Shown: positions 45,325-53,512, counted from the stretch's first letter. The stretch: DNA of 64,000 bases from an uncultured Acinetobacter sp. (GCA_913777945.1 CAJYTY010000022.1:1-64000); one strand, 5' to 3'. Notes: generated from the sequence alone by a model not told the origin. Translations and numbers: made by a program.

Positions 45325-46215
45325 TTAAATCCCTATATACTCGAGTCGTGATTTTTGCATTTGATGAACCATTGAGTTTGAAATTTCAAGACGCATCTCA
45401 GGGGTTGTATCTTTAAGTAATATTCCATCAACTAAATAATAATCTTCGATTAAGTGTTGATTTTCTTCTATCCCTTGCTGATAAAGAGATTCTCTTTGTA
45501 AAATAATTTTTTGAATATTAGAGGTATTCCAGATATTTAGCCCTTCATGGATGCATTCTTGAAGACCATTTTTAATTTCTGGATTAGTATTTACTTTTGA
45601 TTTAAGAATTTCGGCACATATGGTTAAATGCCTAACCTCATCAATATTGGCATATCTCTGAATTTCTGATGCTTTTTTATAAAACGGAAGCCATTTAACC
45701 TCACTTAATTCTGCTGTTGGTGCAAGGATACCCTCCAAAATAATTGTAATAATACTAATACCAGCATAAAAATCGTTTTTATCAACTATCCATTTTTTAA
45801 TAAAATCCTGGAAAGGAATCACAACTTGTTGATGAGAATAGTTTAGTACTTCAGCCATCTCTTCTAAAGGATTTATAAGGGCTAATAAACCATTATCTTT
45901 AAGATAAGTTCTAAAAAGATAACTATGGTGAGTTTCATCAATTAATAGGGTGTTTAAAAAATCATATTCTTTTAATGAGGGTGCTATTTTCACAATATCT
46001 AGAATTGCTTTAGAAGCATAAAATTCTGTTAATGATTTAAAGCTAAGTTCTTGTTTTAGAGAATTTTCTAAATATTTGTTATTTAATTGGATATCTTCCT
46101 TAAAAGTACCTATCTTATTTTCAGTACTTTTAGTAGTAAACCAATCATTCAAAATATTACTTTCAACTTTTGCTTTCATATTAGTAGCTTCTGTTAAAAA
46201 ACCAGGTAAATTCAT
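45325..46215 (-). CDS. Ferritin-like diiron oxygenase candidate (VlmB-like)
   Basis: 296 residues, mostly helical. Probable iron ligands form the ferritin-like set: Glu near 64 (SLTEFYASKA), E94xxH97 (LLIDETHHSYL), Glu161 (ITIILEGILAPTAEL), and E193xxH196 (NIDEVRHLTICAEIL). This pattern fits diiron N-oxygenases such as AurF/CmlI relatives and the VlmB branch. VlmB is reported to oxidise an alkyl hydrazine to the azoxy group by four electrons. The flanking VlmO-like, VlmA-like, VlmH-like and VlmR-like genes favour this over an unrelated fatty-acid oxidase. Confidence 0.72.
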   Translation of the reverse strand: MNLPGFLTEATNMKAKVESNILNDWFTTKSTENKIGTFKEDIQLNNKYLENSLKQELSFKSLTEFYASKAILDIVKIAPSLKEYDFLNTLLIDETHHSYLFRTYLKDNGLLALINPLEEMAEVLNYSHQQVVIPFQDFIKKWIVDKNDFYAGISIITIILEGILAPTAELSEVKWLPFYKKASEIQRYANIDEVRHLTICAEILKSKVNTNPEIKNGLQECIHEGLNIWNTSNIQKIILQRESLYQQGIEENQHLIEDYYLVDGILLKDTTPEMRLEISNSMVHQMQKSRLEYIGI

Positions 46216-46221
46216 AGTAAC

Positions 46222-46614
46222 TCAATCCACTAGATTAATTGTTGGGGTTTTAAATGTATCTTTTTCTTCCTTCGGGAAATTACCAAGTAAACCTCTATCA
46301 AGAAATAAATGCGTATACAGAGCAATAAAACTATAATCATTCTTGACGAAATAAAGCCAAATGAGGCTGATAATTGTTATGGTGGCAAAGTTGTGACATA
46401 TATTATAAAGTTTATAGAATATTTTTGCGGTATCATTGTCACCCTTTAATAAATTCCATATTCTACCTGGTATATATCCGATTAAATCAATCAATAAAAA
46501 AAAGACTAGATAATAAATAATATTTATTTGGTTAAATAAAATTATTGTTAAAATGATTGAAATAAAAAAAAGATAAAAACTCTCTTTTTTAAGGAAATGA
46601 ATTTTGTTTAGCAT
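46222..46614 (-). CDS. Small integral membrane protein, candidate hydrazine-forming enzyme (VlmO-like)
   Basis: 130 residues. About three to four membrane segments: YLFFISIILTIILF (about 14-27), IIYYLVFFLLIDLIGYIPG (32-50), and FATITIISLIWLYFV (76-90), with polar conserved-looking loops (PGRIWNLLKGD, HLFLDRGLLGNFPKEE). VlmO is an integral membrane protein reported to form the N-N bond in valanimycin by rearranging an O-seryl hydroxylamine. Context, not strong sequence evidence, drives the assignment. The DUF4260-type membrane family has a similar HxxxDR motif and is an alternative. It overlaps the hydrolase gene by 7 bases. Confidence 0.55.
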   Translation of the reverse strand: MLNKIHFLKKESFYLFFISIILTIILFNQINIIYYLVFFLLIDLIGYIPGRIWNLLKGDNDTAKIFYKLYNICHNFATITIISLIWLYFVKNDYSFIALYTHLFLDRGLLGNFPKEEKDTFKTPTINLVD

Positions 46615-47411
46615 AACTCACCTATATTTGTTTTAATTCCCTTCACTATTTGTTGGGGATCTTTAAGCCAGCTACTATGTTTATTTCCTTTAATATTTTC
46701 TCCTAAATCAATACTTTCAAGTTTATAATTATTAAACATTTCGGCTAGTTTTTTTGTTGACTGCAGGGGGGCAAAATCATCACCTTTAATATTAATAAAA
46801 TAAGCCTTGGCTTCGGATAAACTATCATTATTTAAATAGTAGCTATAATTACCTGTAAGGGCAGTGTGGCACCAATCTTTAATTAAAGTCTTAGCTTCTT
46901 TAACTCCAAATCCAATCTTATAGCCTGGTAGGTAACCATATAAATTTGTTAAAATTTTAAATAAGCCGACAGCTTTCAGAATAGTGAGTTTCCCCAGGCC
47001 ATCCCAATTTTTATAATGAATATTACCGGTTGCAATTCCTATGACAGGTATTGTTTTATCGATTGCATATAAAGTTGCTAAATGCCCTCCAAGACTGTGT
47101 CCAAGTAAAATAATATTTTTTGTATCAGCAGAACTGATTAAATGAGGCACAAAATCCTTTACTAAATCCGCATATCCGTAGTCTTTGCCTTTTTCAATGT
47201 GAGGTTGATTTTCTCCACAACAAGGATAGTCTGCAGTAACTACGTTAAATCCATAGCTATTTAGTTCAGCTATAAAATTTTGATATTTTTTAATTGGTAC
47301 ACCAATTGCAGGCAATAATATAAAAGTTATATTTTCAGATGTAGATTTACCTGCTTCGAATTTTTTTACTGTAACAGAGAACTTATTATTAAAAAGAAAA
47401 TTTTCATTCAT
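46608..47411 (-). CDS. Alpha/beta hydrolase (serine aminopeptidase S33-like)
   Basis: 267 residues from the ATG at 47411, which has GGGGAA 8 bases upstream (the in-frame TTG at 47426 is rejected). The nucleophile elbow is GHSLGG with Ser106. The oxyanion strand reads FILLPAIGVPIKKYQNFI, and a C-terminal KHSS block could supply the His. Such hydrolases cleave esters, thioesters or amides. In this operon it may release or trim an acyl chain or act as a type II thioesterase supplying precursor. The ribosome site lies in the end of the HD gene, so both are one transcript. Confidence 0.83.
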   Translation of the reverse strand: MNENFLFNNKFSVTVKKFEAGKSTSENITFILLPAIGVPIKKYQNFIAELNSYGFNVVTADYPCCGENQPHIEKGKDYGYADLVKDFVPHLISSADTKNIILLGHSLGGHLATLYAIDKTIPVIGIATGNIHYKNWDGLGKLTILKAVGLFKILTNLYGYLPGYKIGFGVKEAKTLIKDWCHTALTGNYSYYLNNDSLSEAKAYFINIKGDDFAPLQSTKKLAEMFNNYKLESIDLGENIKGNKHSSWLKDPQQIVKGIKTNIGELC

Positions 47412-47415
47412 GGCT

Positions 47416-48174
47416 TTATTCCCCAAATGGATTCATGGAAATCATCACTGGTAGACCTAATTGTGATAAGAATTTTGTTCGTGAGCTTTTAACAGTTTTT
47501 CGTTCTTCTGCTAATAATTTTTTGAATTCTGAGTTAAATCTCAGACGTGGATATTTCTCTAGAACTTCCGTTCTATAATCCTTTGATAAGGTAAATAATT
47601 TATCCCCGACTACATCACAGGATGCACCTTGTTGAAGAAGAATTACTTCAGATTCATTGTCTTCAGCAATATGACCATTCATATGCATGCATATAGCATC
47701 TTTGACAGTTTTGATTTTGTTTTCGTCATAATTTAAGTGCTTTGCTTTTTTTTCAAATTGCATTGAGCTTTCATATGTAAAACATCTACAACCTTTTGAT
47801 TCTTTATGATTATCTGTAAGACCGATGTCATGATACAAAGAAGCTACCAATAAAACTTCAGGATCATATTTTCTTTGATCCTGAAGGCCTATCGCAGCAC
47901 CCCAAAAATAAGTTCTCCATGAATGATTGATAAGAGTACCTGGAGCTTTTTCATTCAGCTCATTTATCGCTTCTACAATAATCTTAGTATCAGGAACTTT
48001 TATATCTTTTAAATTTATATTGCTTTTTGAACTCCCAATATGAAGTTGAGACTTCATAACACCCAGCATACTAGGCAAAAGAATTTCATTTAGAAGTTTA
48101 AGTTTTTCTTTAGTGGTGAGATGACCATCTGTTGATTGCATCCATTCAAAGCTACCAATTTTTTTTATAGACAT
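47416..48174 (-). CDS. HD-domain protein, cyanamide hydratase-like
   Basis: 252 residues from the ATG at 48174 (GGAA 8 bases upstream; a TTG at 48186 is rejected). HD motifs in order: NHSWRTYFWGAAIGL with His84, SLYHDIGLTDNHKES with His115-Asp116, and AICMHMNGHIAEDNES with His164/168. Spacing resembles the Ddi2/cyanamide hydratase group rather than cyclic-nucleotide phosphodiesterases. It is the first gene of the operon. A role in metal-dependent hydrolysis or oxidation of a nitrogen-rich intermediate is possible; HD-fold diiron oxygenases are known, but this is inference. Confidence 0.75.
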   Translation of the reverse strand: MSIKKIGSFEWMQSTDGHLTTKEKLKLLNEILLPSMLGVMKSQLHIGSSKSNINLKDIKVPDTKIIVEAINELNEKAPGTLINHSWRTYFWGAAIGLQDQRKYDPEVLLVASLYHDIGLTDNHKESKGCRCFTYESSMQFEKKAKHLNYDENKIKTVKDAICMHMNGHIAEDNESEVILLQQGASCDVVGDKLFTLSKDYRTEVLEKYPRLRFNSEFKKLLAEERKTVKSSRTKFLSQLGLPVMISMNPFGE

Positions 48175-48184
48175 TCTTTTTTCC

Positions 48185-48208
48185 AATTTAGAGCATTTAC
48201 TCTAAATT
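48185..48208. promoter_or_regulatory. 9-base inverted repeat at the start of the biosynthetic operon
   Basis: AATTTAGAG (48185-48193) and CTCTAAATT (48200-48208) around a 6-base spacer, just upstream of the HD gene ATG. It may be an operator overlapping the -10 region, or a 5' mRNA stem-loop next to the ribosome site. Confidence 0.5.
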
Positions 48209-48232
48209 AATTCATACAGATCTGTCTGTCAA
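48204..48232 (-). promoter_or_regulatory. Promoter candidate of the biosynthetic operon with internal palindrome
   Basis: On the minus strand a perfect -35 TTGACA (48232-48227) is followed after 17 bases by TAATTT (48209-48204). The spacer contains a 10-base perfect palindrome ACAGATCTGT (48216-48225), a good place for a repressor. The -10 is a weak match, so strength is uncertain. Confidence 0.5.
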
Positions 48233-49006
48233 TATTGTCTATTAGATATACTTAAATTTGATAACTGTTCTCATCATTCTTTATCTTAAATAACTAATAT
48301 TGCTAAAAATTTTAAAATTAATTTCTTATATATAAGTAAAATGACATGAGTACCGTATAAGGTAATTTATTTAGTTTGGCTACATTATAGTTGTTGATTC
48401 TAAATATTTTTTACACATTTAAAGAACGTATATTTTTTATTATTTAGATAATAATTAGTATTTTGGCTTTTAGCAGGGAATGCATTAAGGCTACTATTAA
48501 TAACGGATCTAATCATTTCTTGTACAACCAAAGTAGCTTTGTTTTTAGAGATGTTTTTCTACATGAAAGAGCCATTGGATAGGTCGGTATCGAAATTGGA
48601 CATTTTGTATAAATTAGTGAGGCTACAATTTTAGAATTTTTTCTTAGCAACACTTTTACGTGAAATACCTGTGTCTTGGAAGTTTTCGTTAGGCTCTGTT
48701 GTTCCATAATCAATTTCATCTATTACCATAGATTCTGTTATCAATATAATCAAATAACTTCACCACCTTGACTAAGAGCAGGTCGAGGTTTAATCTATAT
48801 CAATAATAATGAACTTAATGATAGCTGTTATTTATTTAACATAATATACATTATGCGAAATTATATGTATTTTATTATCCTAGAGTTTTCTGTGATCTAT
48901 ACGTTCTAATTTCCTCACGTAATTCCTTCTTTTTTGGTTTACTCTATAAATTGAAACGCTTCAAAAATTGCGCTGACCAACTATAAGTAAATGACTAAAT
49001 ACAAGG
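48233..49006. other. AT-rich gap with gene remnants between operon and FNT gene
   Basis: About 770 bases without an intact gene. On the minus strand, 48741-48631 reads as an open 36-residue tail (DEIDYGTTEPNENFQDTGIS and a Lys-rich end) that stops with TAA. About 30 bases on, ATG 48603 opens MSNFDTDLSNGSFM before a TAG, with readable sequence beyond it. This looks like the end of one decayed gene and the start of another. I cannot name the families. Confidence 0.4.
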
Positions 49007-49015
49007 ATGAAAAAA

Positions 49016-49870
49016 ATGAGTGATGCTGAACGAAAACAAGTTAAAGCTGAAATGGAAATTGATCCTAAGCTAAGTTGGCAAGAAAAATTAGCCGTTGAGG
49101 AACAAGAAAAATTATCACCACGGCTGGTCTATGAAATTATCCGTCGTGATGGTGTTGAAGAATTGAGTCGTCCGTTAAATGCACTCATTTTCGCTGGTAT
49201 CACAGCTGGATTAGTCATGAGTTTTTCCTTCGTGTTTAAAGCTGTAATTGGTTCTTATTTACCAGTAGATGCAGTTTGGAAAGATTTAGTCACGAATATT
49301 GGATATACCATCGGATTTATTATTGCAATTTTAGGACACATGCAGCTTTTCACAGAGAATACCATCACAACCGTCATTCCGTTATTTAAACCCTTTAGCT
49401 TCGCAAAACTTAAAGCCGTGGGTCGGCTTTGGAGTATTGTTATTACTGCCAATGTGGTCGGAACTTTTTTATCGAGTCTATTTTTTCTCACAACAGCACT
49501 ATTTACGCCTGAAGTGGATCATGCACTAAATGAGATTGCGCATCATGTTGCTTCATTTTCTGCTTGGGAAAACTTTCTTAAAGGTACAATGTCTGGTTTA
49601 CTCATTGCTGCACTCGTTTGGATGTTACCTTCTGTTAACAATAAGATTTTATTGATTTTTTTATTAACCTATCTGATTGGTTTAGGTGATTTTACCCATG
49701 TGGTTGTTGGCTCTGTTGAAGTTGCGTATTTGGTTTGGCAAGGTCAGGTTTCTCTGAGTGAGTTTTGTTTTCAGTTCTTACTTCCAACCACGCTTGGTAA
49801 TATTTTAGGTGGTACAGGTGTTTTCACCCTGTTAATTTATGGTCAAGTAAATGAAGAATTAGAGGAATAA
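49016..49870 (+). CDS. Formate/nitrite transporter family protein (YfdC-like)
   Basis: 284 residues. ATG 49016 is preferred because AAGG lies 9 bases upstream; the ATG at 49007 abuts it. The N-terminal ~70 residues are charged and cytoplasmic. Six membrane segments follow, with the FNT motifs RPLNALIFAGITAGLVMSFS, GHMQLFTENTITTVIPLF and GDFTHVVVGSVEVAYLVW. FNT pentamers carry small monovalent anions. The long N-terminal tail is a feature of the YfdC branch, whose substrate is uncertain. Confidence 0.87.
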   Translation: MSDAERKQVKAEMEIDPKLSWQEKLAVEEQEKLSPRLVYEIIRRDGVEELSRPLNALIFAGITAGLVMSFSFVFKAVIGSYLPVDAVWKDLVTNIGYTIGFIIAILGHMQLFTENTITTVIPLFKPFSFAKLKAVGRLWSIVITANVVGTFLSSLFFLTTALFTPEVDHALNEIAHHVASFSAWENFLKGTMSGLLIAALVWMLPSVNNKILLIFLLTYLIGLGDFTHVVVGSVEVAYLVWQGQVSLSEFCFQFLLPTTLGNILGGTGVFTLLIYGQVNEELEE

Positions 49871-50022
49871 TAATTACTTACAATCTTAAATATCAATAAG
49901 TCAGCTTAAAATCATTAAATACTGTAATTTTAAAGTATGTATAACAATTTTAGCTGCTTATATCTAAAATAATCGATATTCCTTATAATAAGCTCATGTA
50001 ACGCTAATATTTAGGAACATAT

Positions 50023-51870
50023 ATGTTGCAATGGTTTGAAAAACTCGTAGACCCCTATCCTACTCGTGGTTTAAACGAACCATTGCCTAGCAGTTTTTTT
50101 GCATTTATCTGGAAATCGACACAAGGCGTACGTCCTTTTCTATTTATTTTAATTTTGTGTACTGCCGGTGCCGCAACTTTTGAAGCAATTTTATTTTCAA
50201 AAATTGGTCATCTGGTCGATTGGCTCAGTACCAGTACGCCGAGTAATTTTTTAGACCGGCACACTGAGAACCTGACTATTTTGGCCAGTGTTTTATTCGC
50301 CAATATCTTTTTTGTGTGTTTACAGTCGATTGTTAAACACCAAATTCTATACAGCAGCTTTCCTATGCGTTTGCGCTGGCAGTTTCATAATCTCTTACTT
50401 CAGCAAAGTATCGATTTTTTCCATAACGACTTTGCTGGTCGTTTGTCTGCCAAAGTGATGCAAACTGCATTGGCTATTCGTGAATTCTGGATGATTTTGG
50501 GTGATATGCTGGTTTATGTCACCATTTACTTTATTACTATCAGTGTGGTACTTGGGTCTATTTCACCAATTTTACTGATTCCTTTAGCGTTATGGTTAGG
50601 GCTTTTTATTTTAAGTGCATGGTACTTTATTCCGCGTTTATCTAAAGTATCTCAACAACAGGCGGATGCACGCGCAGTGATGACTGGCCGTGTAACGGAT
50701 GCCTATACCAATATTCAAACGGTTAAACTATTTGCACATGCGGGCCGTGAAAGCAAATACGCAAAACAGTCCATGGTCGAGTTTATGGAGACTGTATTTC
50801 GTCAGATGCGTTTGGGTACACAGTTTGAAATCAGTACCACGTTTTTAAGTGCAGTCTTGTTTATTGGTGTGATTGGAACAGCTGTCTGGCTATGGCTCAA
50901 TGGTCAAGCTGCACTGGGTGTGATTGCTGCCACTACAGCCATGATTTTAAAACTCAACAGCATGTCTGAGTTTATGATGTGGCAAATGTCTATGCTATTT
51001 GAAAATGTAGGCACCATTCAAGATGGTATGCGTACTTTGGGTCGACCGGTAAGTATTCAAGACAAAGAAGATGCCAAACCATTACAGGTAAAATCGGGTG
51101 AAATCCGTTTTGAAAATGTCAGTTTTGCCTATTCAGATAAAAACGTGATCAGCCAATTTGATTTAACCATTCGTCCGGGTGAAAAAATTGGTGTGGTGGG
51201 TCGTTCTGGTGCAGGTAAATCGACTTTGATTCAATTATTACTGCATTTTTATGAGTTGAATCAAGGCCGAATCTTAATTGATGGCCAAGATATCAACGAC
51301 GTTACTCAAGACAGCCTACGCGCCAACATAGCCCTAGTCACGCAAGATACTTCGTTACTGCATCGTACTGTTGCTGAAAATATTAAATACGGCAAGCCAG
51401 ATGCTTCAGATGAAGAAATGTTCCATGCTGTTTCTAAAGCGCAAGCGGATGAATTTATTCCACAATTAAGTGACTTACGCGGCCGTCAGGGCTATGAGGC
51501 TTATGTCGGTGAACGTGGTGTTAAACTCTCTGGTGGACAGCGTCAGCGAATTGCAATTGCCCGTGTATTCTTAAAGGATGCACCGATTTTAATTCTAGAT
51601 GAAGCCACGAGTGCTCTAGACTCGGAAGTTGAGGCAGCCATTCAATCGAGTTTAGATGCGCTCATGGAAGATAAAACAGTGATTGCAATTGCACATCGAT
51701 TATCTACAATTGCCCAAATGGATCGTTTGATTGTTTTAGATCAAGGACATATTGTAGAGCAAGGAACCCACGACGAACTGATCGCCCAAAATGGTTTATA
51801 CGCACATTTGTGGAAACGACAAACAGGTGGCTTCTTGGTCGATGAATTAGAAACAGAGGGAAAAGAATAA
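50023..51870 (+). CDS. ABC transporter, fused permease and ATPase (exporter type)
   Basis: 615 residues. Six membrane segments in the first ~320 residues and a nucleotide-binding domain with Walker A GRSGAGKSTLI, signature LSGGQRQRIAIARVF, and Walker B ILILDEATSALDSE. This is a half-size exporter that works as a dimer, of the MsbA/MdlB kind. The stop overlaps the start of a MaoC gene by one base (TAATG), so the two are cotranscribed. Substrate unknown; lipid or drug efflux is typical. Confidence 0.9.
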   Translation: MLQWFEKLVDPYPTRGLNEPLPSSFFAFIWKSTQGVRPFLFILILCTAGAATFEAILFSKIGHLVDWLSTSTPSNFLDRHTENLTILASVLFANIFFVCLQSIVKHQILYSSFPMRLRWQFHNLLLQQSIDFFHNDFAGRLSAKVMQTALAIREFWMILGDMLVYVTIYFITISVVLGSISPILLIPLALWLGLFILSAWYFIPRLSKVSQQQADARAVMTGRVTDAYTNIQTVKLFAHAGRESKYAKQSMVEFMETVFRQMRLGTQFEISTTFLSAVLFIGVIGTAVWLWLNGQAALGVIAATTAMILKLNSMSEFMMWQMSMLFENVGTIQDGMRTLGRPVSIQDKEDAKPLQVKSGEIRFENVSFAYSDKNVISQFDLTIRPGEKIGVVGRSGAGKSTLIQLLLHFYELNQGRILIDGQDINDVTQDSLRANIALVTQDTSLLHRTVAENIKYGKPDASDEEMFHAVSKAQADEFIPQLSDLRGRQGYEAYVGERGVKLSGGQRQRIAIARVFLKDAPILILDEATSALDSEVEAAIQSSLDALMEDKTVIAIAHRLSTIAQMDRLIVLDQGHIVEQGTHDELIAQNGLYAHLWKRQTGGFLVDELETEGKE

Positions 51871-52322
51871 TGTTGTATCTGGAAGATCTTAAAGTGGGTG
51901 ATCGTTTTATTAGTCGTGATTATGAAATGACCCTTGAAGAAATCACACAATTTGCCCAGCTTTACGATCCTCAGCCCTTTCATCTCGATGAAAAAGCTGC
52001 ACAGAAGCATCCCGTCTTTCAGGGGTTGGCAGCCAGTGGTTGGCACACCTCTGCGGTGGTGATGCGTTTATGGACTGAGTGCTTTCAGGTTGCAGGTGGT
52101 CTCATTGGCTCTGAAACCAGTTTGCGCTGGCCACGTCCTACGCGTGTGGGTGATCTGGTGCATGTCGAAGTTGAAATCGCCAGTATTACCCCTTCAAAAT
52201 CCAAACCAGATCGTGGTATCGTGAGCTACATCACACAAGCACTTAATCAACATGGCGATGTATTACTCATTTCAACCACCAAAATTCTTGTCTTTAAACG
52301 AGATAATTCAGTCATTAGTTAA
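51870..52322 (+). CDS. MaoC-like (R)-specific enoyl-CoA hydratase
   Basis: 150 residues, hotdog fold. The hydratase 2 motif is visible: YDPQPFHLDEKAAQKHPVFQ (Asp and His of the catalytic pair) followed by GLAASGWHTSAVVMRLW. ETSLRWPRPTRVGDLVHVEV is typical of stand-alone MaoC dehydratases. It acts on an (R)-3-hydroxyacyl-CoA or similar. Translation is coupled to the ABC transporter upstream, an unusual partner. Confidence 0.87.
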   Translation: MLYLEDLKVGDRFISRDYEMTLEEITQFAQLYDPQPFHLDEKAAQKHPVFQGLAASGWHTSAVVMRLWTECFQVAGGLIGSETSLRWPRPTRVGDLVHVEVEIASITPSKSKPDRGIVSYITQALNQHGDVLLISTTKILVFKRDNSVIS

Positions 52323-52413
52323 AATTTTGTCTGACAATTTTTATTTTTTAAAATAATTTTCATGTAAATATAACAAACGGATGACTGTAGTCTATACGCA
52401 TAACGGATTAGGA

Positions 52414-53439
52414 ATGAAAATAAATTCAGCGCGTCAGGATCAAGGAATACCTGGTGTTTATGGCCTATTACTTTTAGATGTTGTGTCTCGATGGGGATAC
52501 AACGATCAGACATTGTTTGCTCCTTTTCATCTGACCAGTGAGCAGCTTGCAGATCCGGAGTATCGTATTCCCATTCATATCGCCAATGAACTGGTGAAAC
52601 ATGCATTACGTCTTACCGGTGAAAGTACACTGGGATACCACCTTGGCCATCAGATGCGTATCTCTATTCATGGGTTTATCGGTTATGCCATCATGACTGC
52701 AAATGACATTACCGATGCGCTGGCTTTGGCAACGCGATTTATTCAGCTTCGTATGCCATTTTTACAGCTTTACTTTTCTACCTTTGGTCCAAAAGCCACT
52801 CTTCAGTTGCAATGTGATTTTGATTTAGAGCCTTTACGCACAGAAATTATTTTAAGTTTGACCATAGGTATCATGACCATGGCCAGAGCGCTCACTGGGC
52901 GTGATGATTTAACCGGTGAAGTTGATCTGGATTTTGAACAGCCCTTTGGATTTGAAAAATATTTAAATAAAATGGCCATCAACATGCGATTTGATCAACC
53001 ACATCTGATTTCAAGCTTTGACAAACAGTATCTTGGTTTAAAAATGGTCAATGCAGATCCGATTGCGAGTCAAATTGCGATTAATCAATGCGAAAGTGAA
53101 TTGTCTGCTCTGGGTGAACGTCGTCGTTTAGCCATGCGTGTACGTGATATTTTGACCAACTCCGAACAACATTATTTGAGTATTGAGAGTGTGGCCGAAC
53201 TGTTGCACATGTCTGATCGTACCCTTAAAAGACAACTTGCAGCCGAAGGTACGTCATTTTCGACACTGGTTGATGAAGTTCGTTATCGACACGCGACCTC
53301 GCTACTGTCTCGAACCGATTACAGTCTTGAGCAAATCGCAGATGAACTTGGATATTCAGATGTTGCCAATTTTAGCCGTGCGTTTAAGCGCTGGAGTGGA
53401 CGAAGTCCAAGTAACTGGCGCAAAGACCCCTATCTATAA
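52414..53439 (+). CDS. AraC-family regulator with arabinose-binding-like N-domain
   Basis: About 341 residues from the ATG at 52414; an ATG at 52381 gives 11 extra residues and cannot be ruled out. The N-terminal ~200 residues match the OruR/ArgR-type Arabinose_bd domain (LTGESTLGYHLGHQMRISIH, GFIGYAIMTANDITDALALA). The C-terminal helix-turn-helix pair reads SIESVAELLHMSDRTLKRQL then YSLEQIADELGYSDVANFSR and FKRWSGRSPSNWRK. It probably regulates the nearby ABC-MaoC pair or a lipid pathway. Confidence 0.87.
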   Translation: MKINSARQDQGIPGVYGLLLLDVVSRWGYNDQTLFAPFHLTSEQLADPEYRIPIHIANELVKHALRLTGESTLGYHLGHQMRISIHGFIGYAIMTANDITDALALATRFIQLRMPFLQLYFSTFGPKATLQLQCDFDLEPLRTEIILSLTIGIMTMARALTGRDDLTGEVDLDFEQPFGFEKYLNKMAINMRFDQPHLISSFDKQYLGLKMVNADPIASQIAINQCESELSALGERRRLAMRVRDILTNSEQHYLSIESVAELLHMSDRTLKRQLAAEGTSFSTLVDEVRYRHATSLLSRTDYSLEQIADELGYSDVANFSRAFKRWSGRSPSNWRKDPYL

Positions 53440-53512
53440 GCTTTTCATTTGCTTAAAAAACCTGTATAACCGCTATCAAAAATATTGAACTTTAGGATTG
53501 TGAGGAGCTGTT

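Noticed and set aside
38557..48174. Cluster read as tambjamine/prodigiosin biosynthesis
   Set aside because: The aminotransferase-reductase fusion and acyl-CoA-dehydrogenase-like gene fit, but there are no pyrrole or bipyrrole enzymes, and the diiron, MprF-like and flavin-reductase genes are left unexplained.
38557..48174. Cluster read as a diazeniumdiolate (fragin/mangotoxin-like) pathway
   Set aside because: A diiron protein is shared, but no NRPS module or carrier protein is present, and the flavin N-hydroxylase, reductase and tRNA-transferase set fits the azoxy model better.
48513..48719. 68-codon minus-strand frame as a gene
   Set aside because: Composition is not protein-like; neighbouring frames read as broken gene ends, so it is a chance frame across remnants.
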